Shown here one piece after another: positions 6,087-7,844 of a stretch of DNA of 7,844 nucleotides. Origin of the DNA: Mycobacterium sp. (lineage in GTDB: Bacteria > Actinomycetota > Actinomycetes > Mycobacteriales > Mycobacteriaceae). Location: assembly GCA_025965815.1 (NCBI GenBank), contig JAOPWF010000068.1, forward strand, positions 1 through 7,844. The letters are read 5' to 3'. How positions within the stretch are numbered: the stretch's first letter is position 1; each line of letters begins with the position of its first letter. Below the pieces are notes generated by a model, which ran no database searches, was not told the origin of the DNA, and saw nothing but the letters and a program-made list of their open reading frames with translations. A program made the translations under genes and the position numbers.

Positions 6087-6105
6087 CTATCTCCTCTCGG
6101 GCCAA

Positions 6106-6124
6106 TACATCGGCTACCGATATA
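6106..6124. promoter_or_regulatory. Probable MarR operator in front of the sigma cluster
   Basis: TACATCG and CGATATA arms (one mismatch from a perfect inverted repeat) surround GCTAC. The same sequence, with 17 of 19 positions shared, occurs as a better palindrome in front of the marR gene at 6630-6652. It lies 20-40 bases before the ATG of the 39-aa ORF. AT-rich -10-like sequences (TACTAT, CTATAT on the minus strand) sit directly upstream of or within it, so binding should block transcription. Confidence 0.65.
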
Positions 6125-6629
6125 GTTGATAGTAGACCTAACAACGGGCAGCGCCGGGAGTTGTGAGCCAAGTCACTATCCAGACACCTTCGATCGCGCC
6201 TGCTCGCCATCTCTGCGCTTGGGGCGAACAGAACATTGACAGCTGCCCGAGCGATGCGCCTCCGACAAGCTGAGCATTCCGCCCCTCGCGCCCGGCTGAG
6301 CGAGGCTGGAAGACGCGGGGTTGCTACTTGCGGCAGCGCCATCGACCGACGCTAGTCGGATCTGCACTGAAAGATGTTTTTCTACCGAGTGTTAACGCAC
6401 GATTCTGCGCGTGTCGGGTGGGGGAGTTCTACCGAAGACCTCGGATGCCGATCTCGGCGCAGGCGCCGATCGTAAAGACGTGTCGGAATCAAAAGAGATG
6501 ACACGAAATCTCGGACAGGCCGTTCATTTGGCCCGCTTGTGTCGGCCGGCGCGCCCCAGAGCCCCATCCATCCTTGCGCCAGTCGCCACAGCACGCGCAT
6601 GGAGCACTTCAGGGGCAGTCGCCTCGCGC
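6125..6629. other. Gene-free spacer between sigma cluster and marR
   Basis: I find no convincing gene here. Open frames on both strands lack ribosome binding sites and recognisable motifs. Structured spots include a short hairpin CCGAC-GCTA-GTCGG (6346-6359), a T run at 6376-6380, and two overlapping inverted repeats at 6447-6469. Its length is unusual for a divergent regulator-target pair and it could be the scar of a lost gene. Confidence 0.45.
6447..6469. repeat. Overlapping inverted repeats in the marR-sigma spacer
   Basis: GCCGA-TC-TCGGC (6447-6458) and TCGGCGC-AG-GCGCCGA (6454-6469) share the central TCGGC, so only one of the two hairpins can form at a time in RNA. As DNA the second is a 16-bp near-palindrome. 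No gene or T tract is attached. Confidence 0.35.
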
Positions 6630-6652
6630 TCTACATCGGCTATCGATGTAGA
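6630..6652. promoter_or_regulatory. Probable MarR autoregulatory operator
   Basis: Perfect 9-bp arms TCTACATCG and CGATGTAGA flank GCTAT. The site abuts the probable marR -10 region (TATGGT 6653-6658 or TATATC 6658-6663), so a dimer here would occlude the promoter. Its near copy at 6106-6124 precedes the sigma cluster. Confidence 0.75.
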
Positions 6653-6670
6653 TATGGTATATCTGGGGGG
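6653..6670 (+). promoter_or_regulatory. Candidate marR -10 region with leaderless GTG start
   Basis: TATGGT (6653-6658) and TATATC (6658-6663) both resemble -10 boxes, directly after the operator. If TATATC is used, transcription would begin close to the GTG at 6670, giving a leaderless mRNA, a common mode in mycobacteria. The G run 6665-6670 touches the start codon and is too close for a normal Shine-Dalgarno. Confidence 0.45.
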
Positions 6671-7170
6671 TGGAACAGTCATACGGCGGGGTCAGCCGAG
6701 AGCAGGTCGCCGAGGGGCTTGAGCAGGCGGCGATCCTCATGGTGCGCCACATCCCCTTTAGCGCAGCACTGAGCCTGACCGCCTCCCTGGCGTTGGCCAC
6801 GCTTAATCGGGAAGGGCCGGTGCGGGTGACGACGCTGGCCGCGGCGGTGGGCATCGGCCAGCCGTCGATGACCGAACTGGTTCAGCGGTTGGAACGGCAG
6901 GGCCTAGTGACCCGGGTCGAGGATCCCGAAGACGGGCGTGCCGCACTGGTAACCATCACCAACGCCGGGCGGGCGCTCCTTGACGACCAGCGGCGCGGCC
7001 GCCGCGACCGGCTGGGCGAGCTGCTCACGGCCCTCCCGGCAGAAGACGAGGCCTCGCTGACCCTGGCCATGCTCGTGGCACTGCCTATCATCCGCCGGCT
7101 CATCGACGACGCTCACCGGTCCCGCACCCAGACCGACGGCGACACCCTCATCAACCAGTCGCCGACATAA
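6670..7170 (+). CDS. MarR-family transcriptional regulator
   Basis: A 166-aa dimeric winged-helix regulator that normally represses its own and nearby genes and responds to small ligands or oxidants. The winged helix lies about residues 36-105: LTASLALATLNREGPVRVTT, LAAAVGIGQPSMTELVQRLE (recognition helix) and RQGLVTRVEDPEDGRAALVT with the D-x-R wing (DPEDGR, 85-90), then ITNAGRALLDD. Flanking helices (5-30 and 110-150) would form the dimer interface. No cysteine is present, so thiol-based redox sensing is unlikely. The GTG start is the only sensible one; the next Met is at residue 24. It is transcribed away from the sigma cluster, and a perfect 9-bp inverted repeat overlaps its promoter region. 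It is not close in sequence to the MmpS5/L5 regulator Rv0678 as I remember it, although an mmpS gene follows 600 bp downstream. Confidence 0.92.
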   Translation: MEQSYGGVSREQVAEGLEQAAILMVRHIPFSAALSLTASLALATLNREGPVRVTTLAAAVGIGQPSMTELVQRLERQGLVTRVEDPEDGRAALVTITNAGRALLDDQRRGRRDRLGELLTALPAEDEASLTLAMLVALPIIRRLIDDAHRSRTQTDGDTLINQSPT

Positions 7171-7332
7171 GCCAGGAACTGCCGATAGGCCAACGCCCAT
7201 ACCGATCCCACCCGTATCGTTGCCCCACACGGAGGCCATCATGACTGCGGCCACGCCCGTCACCACGCCGTCCAACGCCCAGACCACCGCGGCCGTGGTT
7301 GTCGCGGGGATCGACCTGGGCGGCAGCCGGCA

Positions 7333-7500
7333 TGGGACGTTGACGAATCGGACGGCGCGCTGCCCGAGCGCGGTCCGGTCCGCGTGGCCCTCCATGACGG
7401 TTCGCACGATCTCCGGTAGCCACAGCCCAGGTTGCTTGTATGCCGCGGTCACGGCCTCGGTCGACCGGGCGTCGGCGAACTTGCCAAACATGGGCCTGGC
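7333..7500 (-). pseudogene. N-terminal remnant of a carboxylic acid reductase-type gene
   Basis: On the minus strand the reading STEAVTAAYKQPGLWLPEIV followed by RTVMEGHADRTALGQRAVRFV matches the region just before the adenylation domain of mycobacterial carboxylic acid (fatty acid) reductases, where QPGLxLPxII, GYADRPALGQRAVEFV are typical. The usual length of these proteins is about 1,170 residues; only about 55 are left. Upstream and downstream of this block the frame, although open for longer, carries nothing recognisable, and beyond 7170 it runs antisense to marR. This is therefore a decayed fragment and not an expressed enzyme. Confidence 0.55.
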
Positions 7501-7531
7501 CATCGCCGTAATGCACGACGCCACTGACAGC

Positions 7532-7742
7532 TGGCACCGACATGGCGTGGATGTCGACACAGCGAAGCTGTGGTATCTCGGCGACCGCAGCCATGTCGTC
7601 GACTACCTAAACGCCCATGGCGGGGAAACCACTGGGACCCAGCGTGGCGACGTTGTTCGCTGCGCGCCGGCTCTCCGCGCAGACCAACCACGGCGGTGCG
7701 GCGCCCACCGCCCCGTCGCATGCCACCGTCGCCCGGAAATGA
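7532..7742 (+). pseudogene. C-terminal remnant of a class I SAM-dependent methyltransferase (TIGR00027-like), frameshifted
   Basis: The plus-strand reading WHRHGVDVDTAKLWYLGDRS, HVVDYLNAHGGETTGT resembles the last third of the large mycobacterial family of putative SAM-dependent methyltransferases, where xLWYxGDRxDVVxYLxxxGWxTxGT is typical. At GGGACCC (7634-7640) the frame is lost; moving by one base restores SVATLFAARRLSAQTNHGG and a natural-looking end TVARK with TGA at 7740-7742. This fits a one-base insertion in the C run. The N-terminal SAM-binding part is absent; the sequence before about 7532 belongs to the oppositely oriented reductase relic. Confidence 0.65.
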
Positions 7743-7769
7743 TCAACGGTTATCGAAAGATCAACGGTT
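7741..7769. repeat. Direct repeat upstream of mmpS
   Basis: GATCAACGGTT occurs at 7741-7751 and again at 7759-7769, an 18-base period, ending 13 bases before the mmpS start. It could be a paired activator or repressor site, or the result of a small duplication. Confidence 0.4.
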
Positions 7770-7782
7770 GGGCGGGATTCCA

Positions 7783-7844
7783 ATGATAAGAGTTGTCAAA
7801 CGGGCGTGGATACCCCTGGCTCTCGTGGTCGTGTTCGCTGTCTC
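7783..7844 (+). CDS. MmpS-family membrane protein, N-terminus only
   Basis: The reading MIRVVKRAWIPLALVVVFAV runs off the right edge. A short basic start followed by WIPLxLVVVxAV and one membrane helix is the signature N-terminus of mycobacterial MmpS proteins, which anchor in the cytoplasmic membrane and expose a periplasmic domain that assists the MmpL lipid/siderophore exporters. An mmpL gene usually follows and would lie outside the window. The ribosome binding site is weak (CGGGA seven bases before the ATG). Only 20 residues are visible, so paralogue assignment is not possible. Which regulator controls it cannot be told: the MarR-type repeat seen at 6106 and 6630 is not found just upstream. 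Confidence 0.75.
   Translation, partial: MIRVVKRAWIPLALVVVFAV

Noticed and set aside
6013..6342. Minus-strand frame of 109 codons upstream of the sigma factor, with Cys-x2-Cys (CSACRRR), as an anti-sigma or zinc protein
   Set aside because: No ribosome binding site, the remainder is Arg-rich without family features, and the frame runs through the operator at 6106. The strong Shine-Dalgarno at 6090 serves another frame.
6904..7560. Minus-strand frame of 218 codons as an intact gene
   Set aside because: Only about 55 residues resemble a known family (reductase N-terminus); the rest is antisense to marR and not protein-like. Listed as a pseudogene fragment instead.
7220..7786. Plus-strand frame of 188 codons overlapping mmpS by ATGA, as an intact gene
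   Set aside because: The attractive overlap with mmpS seems fortuitous: the first half is antisense to the reductase relic, and the methyltransferase similarity leaves this frame at 7640.
1..7844. CRISPR array, rRNA, tRNA, insertion sequence or transposase
   Set aside because: No regularly spaced repeats, no rRNA or cloverleaf sequences, and no transposase motifs or terminal inverted repeats with target duplications were seen, despite clear signs of rearrangement.

Overview
The window looks like chromosomal DNA from a Mycobacterium/Mycolicibacterium-type actinobacterium. It is GC-rich throughout. It carries a DesA3-like fatty-acid desaturase, a SigH-like ECF sigma factor, the N-terminus of an MmpS protein, and relics of a mycobacterial SAM-dependent methyltransferase and a carboxylic acid reductase. 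All assignments come from reading motifs by eye; no database search was run.

Left part (1-3540). The 3' portion of a membrane desaturase gene enters from the left edge and is followed, through an ATGA overlap, by a 56-aa ORF. Convergent to it, on the minus strand, is a compact three-gene operon (2612 down to 1169): two small single-span membrane proteins and a stomatin-like (slipin/SPFH) protein. A divergent TetR regulator lies at 2746-3492. The space between carries a good minus-strand promoter (TTGACA, 17 nt, TGTACT) whose -35 box forms one arm of a 15-bp palindrome. This suggests TetR control of a slipin membrane complex. TetR faces a small secreted protein (3545-3850, minus) across a hairpin terminator.

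Middle part (3851-6100). This looks like a decay and rearrangement zone. It holds a gene-free 5' region, two adjacent strong hairpins, a palindrome beside the C-terminal stub of a second TetR regulator, and then a tightly overlapping minus-strand chain: a 39-aa ORF with a strong Shine-Dalgarno, a SigH-like sigma factor, an ORF encoding only sigma region 4 of a SigL-like factor, and an 86-aa ORF. No RshA-type anti-sigma gene follows the SigH-like gene. A possible zinc-anti-sigma relic can be read in another frame.

Right part (6100-7844). About 580 bases without a convincing gene separate the sigma cluster from a divergent MarR-family regulator (6670-7170). Two nearly identical 19-23 bp inverted repeats, built on TACATCG-GCTAY-CGATRTA, sit at the two ends of this gap, one at each transcription unit. 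This predicts a regulon in which the MarR protein represses itself and the sigma cluster. Downstream of marR are two gene relics in opposite orientations: the start of a carboxylic acid reductase (minus) and the frameshifted end of a methyltransferase (plus). An mmpS gene then runs off the right edge.

The most interesting items are the paired MarR operators linking a regulator to a non-canonical sigma cluster, and the TetR-slipin locus with its back-to-back -35 palindrome.
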